Source: Syntrophaceae bacterium (GTDB lineage Bacteria > Desulfobacterota > Syntrophia > Syntrophales > UBA2185). From it: DNA of 6,394 nucleotides. The notes under the pieces were generated by a model. The model was not told the DNA's origin. It made no database searches and worked only from the letters and a program-made list of their open reading frames with translations. The stretch spans positions 1-6,394 of the forward strand of contig DNUI01000140.1 in assembly GCA_003508565.1 (NCBI GenBank). The letters are read 5' to 3'. Both the position numbers and the translations under genes were made by a program. Every line of letters starts with the position of its first letter. Position 1 is the stretch's first letter. Positions 1-5,794 of the stretch are shown piece by piece.

Positions 1-45
1 TATACTGCGCTTTCCCCCGCATCGCCTACTGAAGTTTCACTCCAT

Positions 46-456
46 TCAACGTCCTTCCTGATGAAGATTGTTGTGAAGTTTTTGCAGTTTCGCAATGTCC
101 GGTCGTAAACTCACTGCCCCTTTGATAAAAACATGGTTAATATCTTTCACTGTTTTGCTGGTATTCCAATGAAGCAAAACGCGAATACATTTCTTCAAAC
201 CATGCGGTACGGCCATCTCGTGTCCGCAAAGAAGGGCTATATCACCCCATCCCGGCAGTTTTCTCGCGGCCACAGCGGGATATTCAGAAGTAACATCGGG
301 GGTAGTTGTAAAGATGACGCTGGCAATATCTTCACATTGAATTTGATTGGATTCAAGCATAAGGTGAAGCAATTCTTCTGTCGCAGTTACTATTTCTTCC
401 CGGGAGTCTTTTTCAATAGTGGTAGCCCCCCGCACACCTCGACACACAACATTCAT
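46..456 (-). CDS. aroH: Chorismate mutase, monofunctional AroH class
   Basis: This 136-residue protein should convert chorismate to prephenate, the branch point to phenylalanine and tyrosine, in the cytoplasm as a homotrimer. The N-terminus CRGVRGATT is the AroH signature. By alignment from memory with Bacillus subtilis AroH (127 aa), catalytic Arg7, Cys75, Glu78, Arg90 and Arg116 correspond here to R9, C77, E80, R92 (in GLKKCIRV) and R118 (in SLRPD). Two pocket positions differ: Tyr108 is F110 and Lys60 is V62. Length is normal with a short C-terminal extension. The ATG at 456 is supported by GAAAGGAGC just upstream, and its first bases overlap the stop of a short upstream frame. There is no fused prephenate dehydratase or dehydrogenase and no AroQ-type all-helical domain. 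The long upstream leader (457-802) suggests control by aromatic amino acids. Confidence 0.95.
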   Translation of the reverse strand: MNVVCRGVRGATTIEKDSREEIVTATEELLHLMLESNQIQCEDIASVIFTTTPDVTSEYPAVAARKLPGWGDIALLCGHEMAVPHGLKKCIRVLLHWNTSKTVKDINHVFIKGAVSLRPDIAKLQKLHNNLHQEGR

Positions 457-522
457 TTTCTGCTCCTTTCAATGAGGGTCAACTCGACGAAGTCCTTTCC
501 TGCAACGCTGTCTTGAAAAAGG

Positions 523-591
523 CTAAGTCTCATTAAATGAAAAAAGACTATGGTAAAATTTGTTTCCAAAACCATAAAACATAAAAGCCAT
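523..591 (-). CDS. Phe/Tyr-rich short leader peptide before aroH
   Basis: This 22-codon frame begins MAFMFYGFGNKFY and ends FSFNET. It has six Phe and two Tyr in 22 residues. It is preceded by a strong Shine-Dalgarno (GGAGGGAG) about 7-9 nt before the ATG. The Shine-Dalgarno lies in the loop, and the ATG in the 3' arm, of the perfect hairpin 577-629, so hairpin formation and translation start are mutually exclusive. An ATG at 533 overlaps its end and opens a 26-codon frame (MRLSLFQDSVAG...) whose TGA overlaps the aroH ATG as ATGA. Reinitiation could therefore couple this peptide to aroH. Caution: part of the Phe richness comes from the T-rich tail that any terminator would have, so it may be fortuitous. 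Confidence 0.35.
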   Translation of the reverse strand: MAFMFYGFGNKFYHSLFSFNET

Positions 592-629
592 GGGCAACTC
601 CCTCCGGTCTGCCCATGGCTTTTATGTTT
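577..629 (-). terminator. Perfect 20-bp hairpin, candidate attenuator of aroH
   Basis: Positions 577-596 and 610-629 are perfectly complementary over 20 bp around a 13-nt loop. Read on the minus strand, the core is AAAAGCCATGGGCA, loop, TGCCCATGGCTTTTATGTTTT. This is an A-tract, a GC-rich stem and a T-rich tail, as in an intrinsic terminator. It lies after the minus-strand promoter at 802-774 and before aroH, with no conventional gene between, so in that direction it acts inside a leader. The symmetry makes it potentially bidirectional, but no plus-strand gene ends nearby. The loop carries GGAGGGAG, the Shine-Dalgarno of the 591-523 peptide. Confidence 0.65.
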
Positions 630-642
630 CCTCAACGTGGCG

Positions 643-747
643 TTAATTCCTCCTGAGCAATGGGCGGCGTAAGGGAAAGCAATAAGAGTCCCAAAAGCAA
701 CAAAACATGATGGCCTCGTTTACGTGTATTCCTTTCATCATTCGCAT
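643..747 (-). CDS. Candidate aromatic attenuator leader peptide
   Basis: This 34-codon frame starts with ATG at 747, about 20 nt downstream of the predicted transcription start, with CAGG as Shine-Dalgarno about 7 nt before it. Codons 14-25 read MFCCFWDSYCFP: three Phe, one Trp, one Tyr and three Cys in twelve residues. It ends in TAA at 643, 13 nt before the terminator hairpin. This matches the layout of classical pheA/trp-type attenuation: a leader peptide with regulatory codons, then a terminator, then a gene of the same pathway. GCCCAT at 665-660 is complementary to ATGGGC (616-611) in the 5' arm of the terminator, so a ribosome stalled on the aromatic codons could leave an antiterminator free. 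The role is inferred. A longer minus frame (979-632) overlaps this stretch and cannot be fully excluded. Confidence 0.4.
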   Translation of the reverse strand: MRMMKGIHVNEAIMFCCFWDSYCFPLRRPLLRRN

Positions 748-773
748 AGATACCTGCGCATTTCCGTGGGCGC

Positions 774-802
774 ATAAAACCATAACCTGCGATGATTGTC
801 AA
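774..802 (-). promoter_or_regulatory. Sigma-70-type promoter for the aroH leader
   Basis: On the minus strand a perfect -35 box TTGACA (802-797) is followed after 17 bp by TTTTAT (779-774; 4 of 6 match to TATAAT). The predicted start is near 767, giving a leader of about 310 nt before aroH. The plus-strand gene at 1015 is divergent, with its own promoter region at 930-960. The bases 803-930 between them show no gene or structure I can support. Confidence 0.6.
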
Positions 803-933
803 GGAAAAGCGATGGAAAACATGAAACCCTGCCTGTCCATCGGCATACGTTATACACCTGCTGCCTTGCATATACGCCAATGTATCCTCCTGATATCCGG
901 TGGCATTACTTCTAATAAAACATAATGTGATAT

Positions 934-960
934 TTGCATTCACAGATCGTGTGTGATAAT
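934..960 (+). promoter_or_regulatory. Possible promoter of the DegT-type aminotransferase
   Basis: TTGCAT (934-939) and GATAAT (955-960) are separated by 15 bp, slightly short. The -10 box is preceded by TG at 952-953 with one base between, as in an extended -10 element, which could compensate. It lies 55 bp before the ATG at 1015. The gene itself has a strong Shine-Dalgarno, AGGAGG at 1000-1005, 9 nt before its ATG. Confidence 0.35.
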
Positions 961-1014
961 AGAAAAACCTTATAACCAAACCGATTGACGTAACAACTCA
1001 GGAGGGTTTTTATC

Positions 1015-2220
1015 ATGGGTGGGTCCGAACTTATTGGCAAAGAAGAAAAGGCGGCGGTAGGTGATGTGCTTGACAGGGGCGTGTTGCTCAGGTACGGGTT
1101 CGACGCGCAACGAAAAGGCATTTACAAGGTGGCGGAGTTTGAAAGAGATTTCGCGAAGTATATGGGAATTAAATACTGCCAGGCAGTTACCTCGGGCACA
1201 ACCGCATTGAGAACGGCCCTGGCGGCACTGGGGGTCGGCCCCGGCGATGAAGTAATCACTACGGCATTTACTTTTGTCGCAACATATGAGGCAATTCTTG
1301 AAACAAGAGCAATACCCATACCTGCCGAGGTAGATAAAAGCCTCAATATTGATCCTGCAGATCTGGAAAAGAAAATAACATCTAAAACCGCGGCGATTAT
1401 CCCTGTGCACATGCTCGGCGTTCCGGCGCGGATGGATGAGATTATGCAGATTGCCGGGAAACATAAAATACCGGTTCTGGAAGATTCCGCCCAGGCCACC
1501 GGCAGTTCCTATAAGGGGAGAAAGACAGGGACAATTGGCGACATGGGAATTTACAGCTTTGATTACGTAAAAACGCTGACCACCGGAGAGGGCGGTATGG
1601 TTGTCACCGATAACGAAGAATTATATCGCCGGGCCGAATATTTCCATGACCACGGCCATATCCACAATCCCGCCATACCCCGGGGAGATGAGGATCGGGC
1701 GTTTCCGGGCATGAATTTCAGGATGGATGAAATGGCCGGAGCCATGGGTGTAGAACAATTAAAGAAACTGGATTATGTTTTAAAACGGCAACGGGAAAAC
1801 AAAGCACAGATTAAAGAAGGCATTGTGCCCCTCGGATTTGAATTTCGTGACCTGCCCGATCCATCGGGAGACGGTGGTGACTGTCTGATCTTTTTCCTCC
1901 CCAGTGCGGCGAAGGTAATTGAATTCGGCAAGTCCCTTGGTCAACAAGGTATCGGGACTAAAATATTGCCCTCCGGCATGAAATGGCATTTCTTTGATAA
2001 CTTCCCTGATATGATGGAACGACGCACCCTGCACAGGGAAAAGTGCCCTTTTACCTGTCCCTACCAGGCGAAAGAATTTGTGTATAAAAAGGGAGACCTC
2101 CCGAAATCAAAAGATCTTCTGGAACGGGCTATTGCATTAGGAATTTCGGTAAACATGGATGACGCGACAATTACAAAAGTAACTGATGCGGTAAAGAGCG
2201 CGGCGAAAGAAGTACGCTAG
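1015..2220 (+). CDS. DegT/DnrJ/EryC1/StrS-family PLP-dependent sugar aminotransferase
   Basis: This 401-residue enzyme belongs to the family that transaminates keto sugars to amino sugars for surface polysaccharides or secondary metabolites, as a cytoplasmic PLP-dependent dimer. Visible landmarks are SGTTA at 60-64 (cofactor phosphate contact), LEDSAQ at 155-160 with D157 for the pyridine nitrogen, and SFDYVKTLTTGEGG at 181-194 with K186 as the Schiff-base lysine. The motif GVLLRYGFD near the N-terminus and HDHGH at 211-215 recall the KdnA-like branch (8-amino-3,8-dideoxy-octulosonate synthesis), but I recall this only by pattern and the substrate is not certain. Length is normal and the start is fixed by AGGAGG. 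No other sugar-nucleotide or glycan gene is in the window, so context does not reveal its pathway. It is convergent with the two-component operon. Confidence 0.93.
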   Translation: MGGSELIGKEEKAAVGDVLDRGVLLRYGFDAQRKGIYKVAEFERDFAKYMGIKYCQAVTSGTTALRTALAALGVGPGDEVITTAFTFVATYEAILETRAIPIPAEVDKSLNIDPADLEKKITSKTAAIIPVHMLGVPARMDEIMQIAGKHKIPVLEDSAQATGSSYKGRKTGTIGDMGIYSFDYVKTLTTGEGGMVVTDNEELYRRAEYFHDHGHIHNPAIPRGDEDRAFPGMNFRMDEMAGAMGVEQLKKLDYVLKRQRENKAQIKEGIVPLGFEFRDLPDPSGDGGDCLIFFLPSAAKVIEFGKSLGQQGIGTKILPSGMKWHFFDNFPDMMERRTLHREKCPFTCPYQAKEFVYKKGDLPKSKDLLERAIALGISVNMDDATITKVTDAVKSAAKEVR

Positions 2221-2238
2221 GCATGTAGCCCGATTTAC

Positions 2239-2282
2239 ACAGTCAGGAGCTGACACGTAATGACTGTCGCGTGACGGCTCCT
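2239..2282. terminator. Possible convergent hairpin between aminotransferase and regulator genes
   Basis: Two alternative stems overlap in the 61-bp convergent gap. AGGAGCTGACACG (2245-2257) pairs with CGTGACGGCTCCT (2270-2282) with one wobble and one mismatch. ACAGTCA (2239-2245) pairs perfectly with TGACTGT (2261-2267). Neither has a clear T-tract on either strand, so termination is plausible from position but weak from sequence. A small hairpin CCTCAA-TGT-TTGAGG (2280-2294) covers the stop of the regulator gene. Confidence 0.3.
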
Positions 2283-3643
2283 CAATGTTTGAGGCCGTAT
2301 TTTTTAAGTTTATAGCGAAGCATACGTTCGCTGATACCGAGCATTTCTGCGGCTTTCGTCTGGTGATCCCCGACTTTTTCCATGGCCTCAAGGATTAATT
2401 TACGCTCCATCTCTTCTATGGATCCCCTCAGCAATCCTCCCTTCTTCCCAGTGTTGTCCGCGTAAATTCTTTCTTCCGTAAAGGGAAGGTCATCGAGCGA
2501 AACAACAGGATTTCTGGATATTACCACAGCTCTTTCTATAATATTTTCCAGTTCCCTGACATTGCCGGGGTAATCGTATTTTAGAAGCAGATCCCTCGCC
2601 TCGCTTGTAATACCTGCAATATCTTTACCGTTTTCTACTGAAAATCGTTTCAGAAAGTGATCAACAAGCAGCGGCACGTCTTCTTTTCTCTCTCTCAAAG
2701 GGGGGATATCCATAACGACGACATTCAACCTATAAAAAAGGTCTTCCCTGAAGGTTCCTTCTTTTACCTTTGCCTCCAGATCACGGTTGGTGGCACTGAT
2801 GATCCTCACATCGGCGTGGATGGTCTGATTGCCCCCCACACGCTGAAATTCACGTTCCTGAAGGAAGCGGAGCAGCTTTACCTGAACAGGAGCGGAAATA
2901 TCGCCAATCTCATCCAAAAACAGGGTGCCTCCGTCGGATTCTTCGAATCTGCCGATTCTTCGTGCCGATGCACCCGTGAAGGCTCCCCTTTCATGACCAA
3001 ACAACTCGCTCTCCAGGAGGCTTTCGGAAAGGGCGCTGCAGTTTACCGTAATGATCGGTTTTGAGGAACGAGGACTGAGATTGTGGATTAACCTTGCGAA
3101 CAATTCCTTGCCCGTACCGCTTTCCCCTCTGATAAGAACGGTAGCGCGACTGGCAGCAACCCTGCTTGTCATGTTGATAAGGGCATTCATCTTCTGGCTG
3201 CGATACACTATCTTGTCCAGCGTGACACCCTTTTCCCTAAGTTCCTGACGGAGGATCTCATTTTCCCTGATCAGTACACGACGCTCCGATACTCTATCGA
3301 CAATGATAAGAAGCTCATCAAAATCTACAGGCTTGGTAATATAGTCTATAGCCCCGGCTTTCATGGCCTCCACCGCCGTTTCTATCGTTCCATATGCGGT
3401 AATGATTACCACGTCAATCTCCGGATTGATCTTTTTTACCTCTTTCAGTACCTGCATACCATCCATACCGGGCATCTTGTAATCCAGCAGGATCATGTCA
3501 AAATGACCTTTTAACACGGACTGGACGGCTTTCTCTCCGTTCTCGGCTTCCGCAATGGTATGGCCCTCCTTAATTAAGAAATCACGGAGCATTTCACGTT
3601 GCGACTGACCATCCTCCACAACCAGAATATTTAATTCTTTCAT
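2282..3643 (-). CDS. NtrC-family sigma-54-dependent response regulator
   Basis: This 453-residue cytoplasmic activator has three domains. The receiver (about 1-120) has the acidic pair E10/D11, phospho-acceptor D54 in LLDYKMPGMDG, T82 and K104. The AAA+ domain (about 145-375) has Walker A GESGTGKE at 173-180, the sigma-54 contact loop GAFTGA at 220-225, Walker B LFLDEIGD at 241-248, the arginine region FREDLFYRLN at 298-307 and sensor II GNVRELEN at 360-367. The C-terminal Fis-type helix-turn-helix (about 410-451) includes HQTKAAEMLGISERMLRYKL. Every residue needed for phosphorylation-dependent activation of sigma-54 polymerase appears intact. The ATG at 3643 is preceded by AAAGGA, which overlaps the kinase stop, so the two genes are probably translationally coupled. 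It resembles the AtoC/ZraR/NtrC group, but the target is not readable from the protein. A near-consensus sigma-54 promoter at 5769 is the obvious local candidate. Confidence 0.97.
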   Translation of the reverse strand: MKELNILVVEDGQSQREMLRDFLIKEGHTIAEAENGEKAVQSVLKGHFDMILLDYKMPGMDGMQVLKEVKKINPEIDVVIITAYGTIETAVEAMKAGAIDYITKPVDFDELLIIVDRVSERRVLIRENEILRQELREKGVTLDKIVYRSQKMNALINMTSRVAASRATVLIRGESGTGKELFARLIHNLSPRSSKPIITVNCSALSESLLESELFGHERGAFTGASARRIGRFEESDGGTLFLDEIGDISAPVQVKLLRFLQEREFQRVGGNQTIHADVRIISATNRDLEAKVKEGTFREDLFYRLNVVVMDIPPLRERKEDVPLLVDHFLKRFSVENGKDIAGITSEARDLLLKYDYPGNVRELENIIERAVVISRNPVVSLDDLPFTEERIYADNTGKKGGLLRGSIEEMERKLILEAMEKVGDHQTKAAEMLGISERMLRYKLKKYGLKH

Positions 3644-3655
3644 GCCAGAATTCCT

Positions 3656-5443
3656 TTATCCTCTGTCATTCTTATCCCCTGCCTTCCCCGCCGGCAGCAT
3701 GATCTCAAAAGTCGTCCCTCGCCCCTGCTCGCTGACGACACGGATTTCGCCCCCGTGACCACGGATTATTTCATGGGCAAGGGGAAGCCCGAGGCCTAGT
3801 CCTTTTTCCTTCGTTGTATATTCAGGATTGAAAATCCTCTCAATTTCCCCTCGTGTCATACCGCAACCGTTATCGGAAATTTTTATGCTGACCCGGTCTT
3901 TTCCACCCGCATCCACAGAAAGGACAATGTTACCCGCGCCGGAAATTGACTCCATCGCATTCTTTACAAAATTGAAAAGGGCCTGTTGAAGTTTATCTAC
4001 ATCCATAGGAATAACTGCGGGCTCATGATTATACCGGGTGTCTATAGCAATTCCTTTCAGGACAGCTTCCTCCTTAATGAGATTGACAATCTTTTGCAGA
4101 ACTTCGGCAACCGGATAATCGTGGAGTTCCAGACGGCGGCTTTTCGAAAATGTCAAAAATTCCTCAATAATTCCATCCAGACGTCTGATTTCATCACGGA
4201 TAACACTTGCAAGAACCTGAAATTCCTTGATCTTATCTTCATCCGCCGGCATAAATTCCCGTTTGAGTCTTTGACTGGCCATACTTATTGCGTTAAGGGG
4301 ATTGCGAATCTCATGAGCAACACCTGCGGCAAGCTGACCAAGAGCGGATAACCGCTCTGCCTTTTCCAGTTGTCTTTCCATTTCCACAATGCCCGCCAGG
4401 TGCCTGTTTTGATTGCGGTACAGTATCCACATCGATAAAAGAGTAATCAGAATAACGGAAGCCATAAAGAATATTATATTACGTGTGTTTTCCGCGATGA
4501 TCTCGTCCGTGCCCTCCCTGTTCAGACCAAGCCTTACAACCCCTGTTATCCTCTCGAACAGGTATATGGGAGCAACGATTTCTAAGATTTTTTTGTCGTG
4601 AGAGAGGGTTTTCCGGCTTTCAAATTTCTTTGTACCGGAGAGGATTTGATCTATATGCAAATTACTCTCCTCCCATTTTTCAGGTAACTGTCCCTGGCTG
4701 CCCAGGATCATGTCCCGTTCATCCATTATCGCAATGTAGACAAGTCCCTGCCCCTGTCCCAGTCTTTCCAGAGCTTTTTCTATTGATACTTTTATACCCC
4801 AAAATTTCTGTCCGTCATGATCCAGGGCAATAATGACCGTTCCGCTCCCGTCTTTACGCCGCAGTGCTACAAATCCGATTTTCCTGCGCTCGCTGAGCCT
4901 GTTGAAGAGATCGATACTTATCTCTTCTCTTTTTAACATGGTGGATTCATCTCCGCCGATGATTTCTGCAGATAGAGACCTGCTTTGATAGACAACTTTT
5001 TCCCGCTTATTCAATACCGCAAGATACCACAATCCCTTTTCATCAGCATATTTCCCCAAATATTCGTCGCTGACACGGTTTGCTTTCCATTCATTATCAA
5101 TCTCGCGCCCAATATCCACCATGGCTGCAGTTAATGACTTCTGCGGCAGCAAGGTTTCATCAGTGCGCGGCACGTATTTACCGCCACTGTCGCTCTGGTA
5201 TGCCTGGATCAAGGCATTCAGATTTTCCTGGGCCAGCCTTTCAACGACACCAATTATGCGAAGACCCTGGTTTTCCATGAAACCTACAAGGATTCTGCTG
5301 CTCCGCCGGAGATCAATGATACCCATGATAAGTATAAGGCTGATGAACACAGCACAGAAGATGGCAACGGCAATGGGTTGTAAAAAACGCCCTTCGTATG
5401 TGCGATTTCGATCCTGCCAGACGACTTTCTTTTGAGGTTTCAA
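3656..5443 (-). CDS. Membrane sensor histidine kinase, NtrB/ZraS-like partner of the regulator
   Basis: This 595-residue kinase has a membrane segment at about 22-44 and a second at about 322-342. They enclose roughly 275 extracytoplasmic residues that look like a double-Cache sensor (LWYLAVLNKREKVVYQS near 138-154; LVYIAIMDERDMILGSQ near 234-250). A short coiled coil (345-368) leads to the HisKA domain with H377 in AHEIRNPLNA. The ATPase domain has N495 in the N box, DNGCGM at 524-529 and GLGLGL at 548-553. No PAS or clear HAMP domain lies between the second membrane segment and HisKA. The start is TTG at 5443, with AGG 8 nt upstream; the first in-frame ATG codons would remove the first membrane segment, so TTG is preferred. 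It is first in a two-gene operon with the regulator, 12 bp apart. The ligand cannot be told from sequence. Confidence 0.95.
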   Translation of the reverse strand: MKPQKKVVWQDRNRTYEGRFLQPIAVAIFCAVFISLILIMGIIDLRRSSRILVGFMENQGLRIIGVVERLAQENLNALIQAYQSDSGGKYVPRTDETLLPQKSLTAAMVDIGREIDNEWKANRVSDEYLGKYADEKGLWYLAVLNKREKVVYQSRSLSAEIIGGDESTMLKREEISIDLFNRLSERRKIGFVALRRKDGSGTVIIALDHDGQKFWGIKVSIEKALERLGQGQGLVYIAIMDERDMILGSQGQLPEKWEESNLHIDQILSGTKKFESRKTLSHDKKILEIVAPIYLFERITGVVRLGLNREGTDEIIAENTRNIIFFMASVILITLLSMWILYRNQNRHLAGIVEMERQLEKAERLSALGQLAAGVAHEIRNPLNAISMASQRLKREFMPADEDKIKEFQVLASVIRDEIRRLDGIIEEFLTFSKSRRLELHDYPVAEVLQKIVNLIKEEAVLKGIAIDTRYNHEPAVIPMDVDKLQQALFNFVKNAMESISGAGNIVLSVDAGGKDRVSIKISDNGCGMTRGEIERIFNPEYTTKEKGLGLGLPLAHEIIRGHGGEIRVVSEQGRGTTFEIMLPAGKAGDKNDRG

Positions 5444-5491
5444 ATTATTTACCTGTTATGAAATGTATACATAAACGCTCAACCCTCATCA

Positions 5492-5517
5492 CTTGACGAA
5501 CATATTATGACATCAAG
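5492..5517. promoter_or_regulatory. Possible operator dyad over the kinase -10 box
   Basis: CTTGACG (5492-5498) and GACATCAAG (5509-5517) form an imperfect dyad, with CTTGA/TCAAG arms at 5492-5496 and 5513-5517. It is centred at 5504-5505, directly on the -10 element of the kinase promoter. Such a placement would suit a repressor or autoregulation. A separate 10-bp perfect palindrome ATGTATACAT lies at 5463-5472 in the predicted 5' UTR. Short AT-rich dyads occur by chance, so this is only a lead. Confidence 0.2.
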
Positions 5518-5529
5518 ATGAAAAGTCAA
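5502..5529 (-). promoter_or_regulatory. Sigma-70-type promoter of the kinase-regulator operon
   Basis: On the minus strand TTGACT (5529-5524) and TAATAT (5507-5502) are separated by 16 bp. Transcription would begin near 5495, leaving about 50 nt of 5' UTR before the TTG start of the kinase. No sigma-54 -24/-12 element is seen in front of the kinase. Confidence 0.55.
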
Positions 5530-5575
5530 TAACTTCCTATCTAATACAAAAATATGTTTTGTAGTAAGAACCCCT

Positions 5576-5597
5576 TCGACAATTCTGTCGATTTTTT
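5576..5597 (+). terminator. Hairpin plus T6, plus-strand terminator or a 16-bp regulatory dyad
   Basis: TCGACA (5576-5581) and TGTCGA (5586-5591) form a perfect 6-bp stem with the loop ATTC, directly followed by six T (5592-5597) on the plus strand. That is the form of a small intrinsic terminator reading plus, yet no plus-strand gene precedes it. The same perfect 16-bp dyad lies about 190 bp upstream of the sigma-54 promoter at 5769 and about 50 bp upstream of the kinase -35 box. It could instead be an upstream activator site for the neighbouring NtrC-type regulator. Sequence alone does not choose between these. Confidence 0.4.
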
Positions 5598-5609
5598 AAC
5601 AATCGTTGA

Positions 5610-5696
5610 TCATATTTTAAGTACCTGTTTTTCCATATACTCTACACAAACCGGACATGCCTTGCCGACATTCATTGCCAATTTTTCCCACCACAA
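5610..5696 (-). CDS. Candidate microprotein with a CPVC motif
   Basis: From a TTG at 5696 this frame encodes 28 residues, opening WWEKLAMNVGKACPVC after the start and ending EYMEKQVLKI. GGGGAGG stands 5 nt before the TTG, a strong Shine-Dalgarno for a weak start codon. The frame is open further up to a stop at 5750, so GTG starts at 5747 (45 residues) or 5732 are possible but have no ribosome site. TATATA at about 5729-5724 could be a -10 box. The two cysteines could bind metal or act in redox; I recognise no family. It lies on the minus strand between the sigma-54 promoter and the kinase promoter. A different 25-codon frame starting with GTG at 5694 shares the same ribosome site, so the assignment is tentative. 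Confidence 0.33.
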   Translation of the reverse strand: MWWEKLAMNVGKACPVCVEYMEKQVLKI

Positions 5697-5768
5697 AAAT
5701 TCCTCCCCTGATTCTATTTTCCTATATACCACTGTAAAATAAGTCACTTAGAATGTATTCGCGGAGCG

Positions 5769-5784
5769 TGGCACAGAACGTGCA
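5769..5784 (+). promoter_or_regulatory. Sigma-54 (-24/-12) promoter reading toward rarA
   Basis: TGGCAC, then AGAAC, then GTGCA matches the sigma-54 consensus TGGCAC-N5-TTGCA with one difference (G for the first T). The invariant GG (5770-5771) and GC (5782-5783) are separated by exactly 10 bp. Transcription would start near 5795. No open reading frame of note follows on the plus strand; instead a strong terminator does. The neighbouring operon encodes a GAFTGA-type activator that needs such a promoter. Confidence 0.7.
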
Positions 5785-5794
5785 TTTAAACACT

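Noticed and set aside
1..45. Possible start of a following minus-strand gene (ATG at 22, reading MRGKAQ)
   Set aside because: Only seven codons are inside the window and the ribosome site is poor; there is not enough sequence to support it.
632..979. Open minus-strand frame of 115 codons ending in a hydrophobic stretch (HHVLLLLGLLLLSL), with an AGGAGG near a TTG at about 862
   Set aside because: It resembles no family I know, mixes unlike segments, and spans a consensus promoter (802-774). The hydrophobic end alone looks like a signal peptide but has no start with a ribosome site near it. A decayed small secreted protein cannot be excluded.
970..1499. Minus-strand frames of 164 and 125 codons opposite the aminotransferase
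   Set aside because: They mirror a clearly coding, conserved plus-strand gene and have no family signature.
2657..3064. 135-codon plus-strand frame within the regulator gene
   Set aside because: It is antisense to the conserved AAA+ domain and has no ribosome site; it is a shadow frame.
5554..5742. Plus-strand frame of 62 codons starting MFCSKNPFDNS
   Set aside because: There is no Shine-Dalgarno, the composition is not protein-like, it crosses the 5576-5597 hairpin and T6, and it lies antisense to the more convincing CPVC frame.
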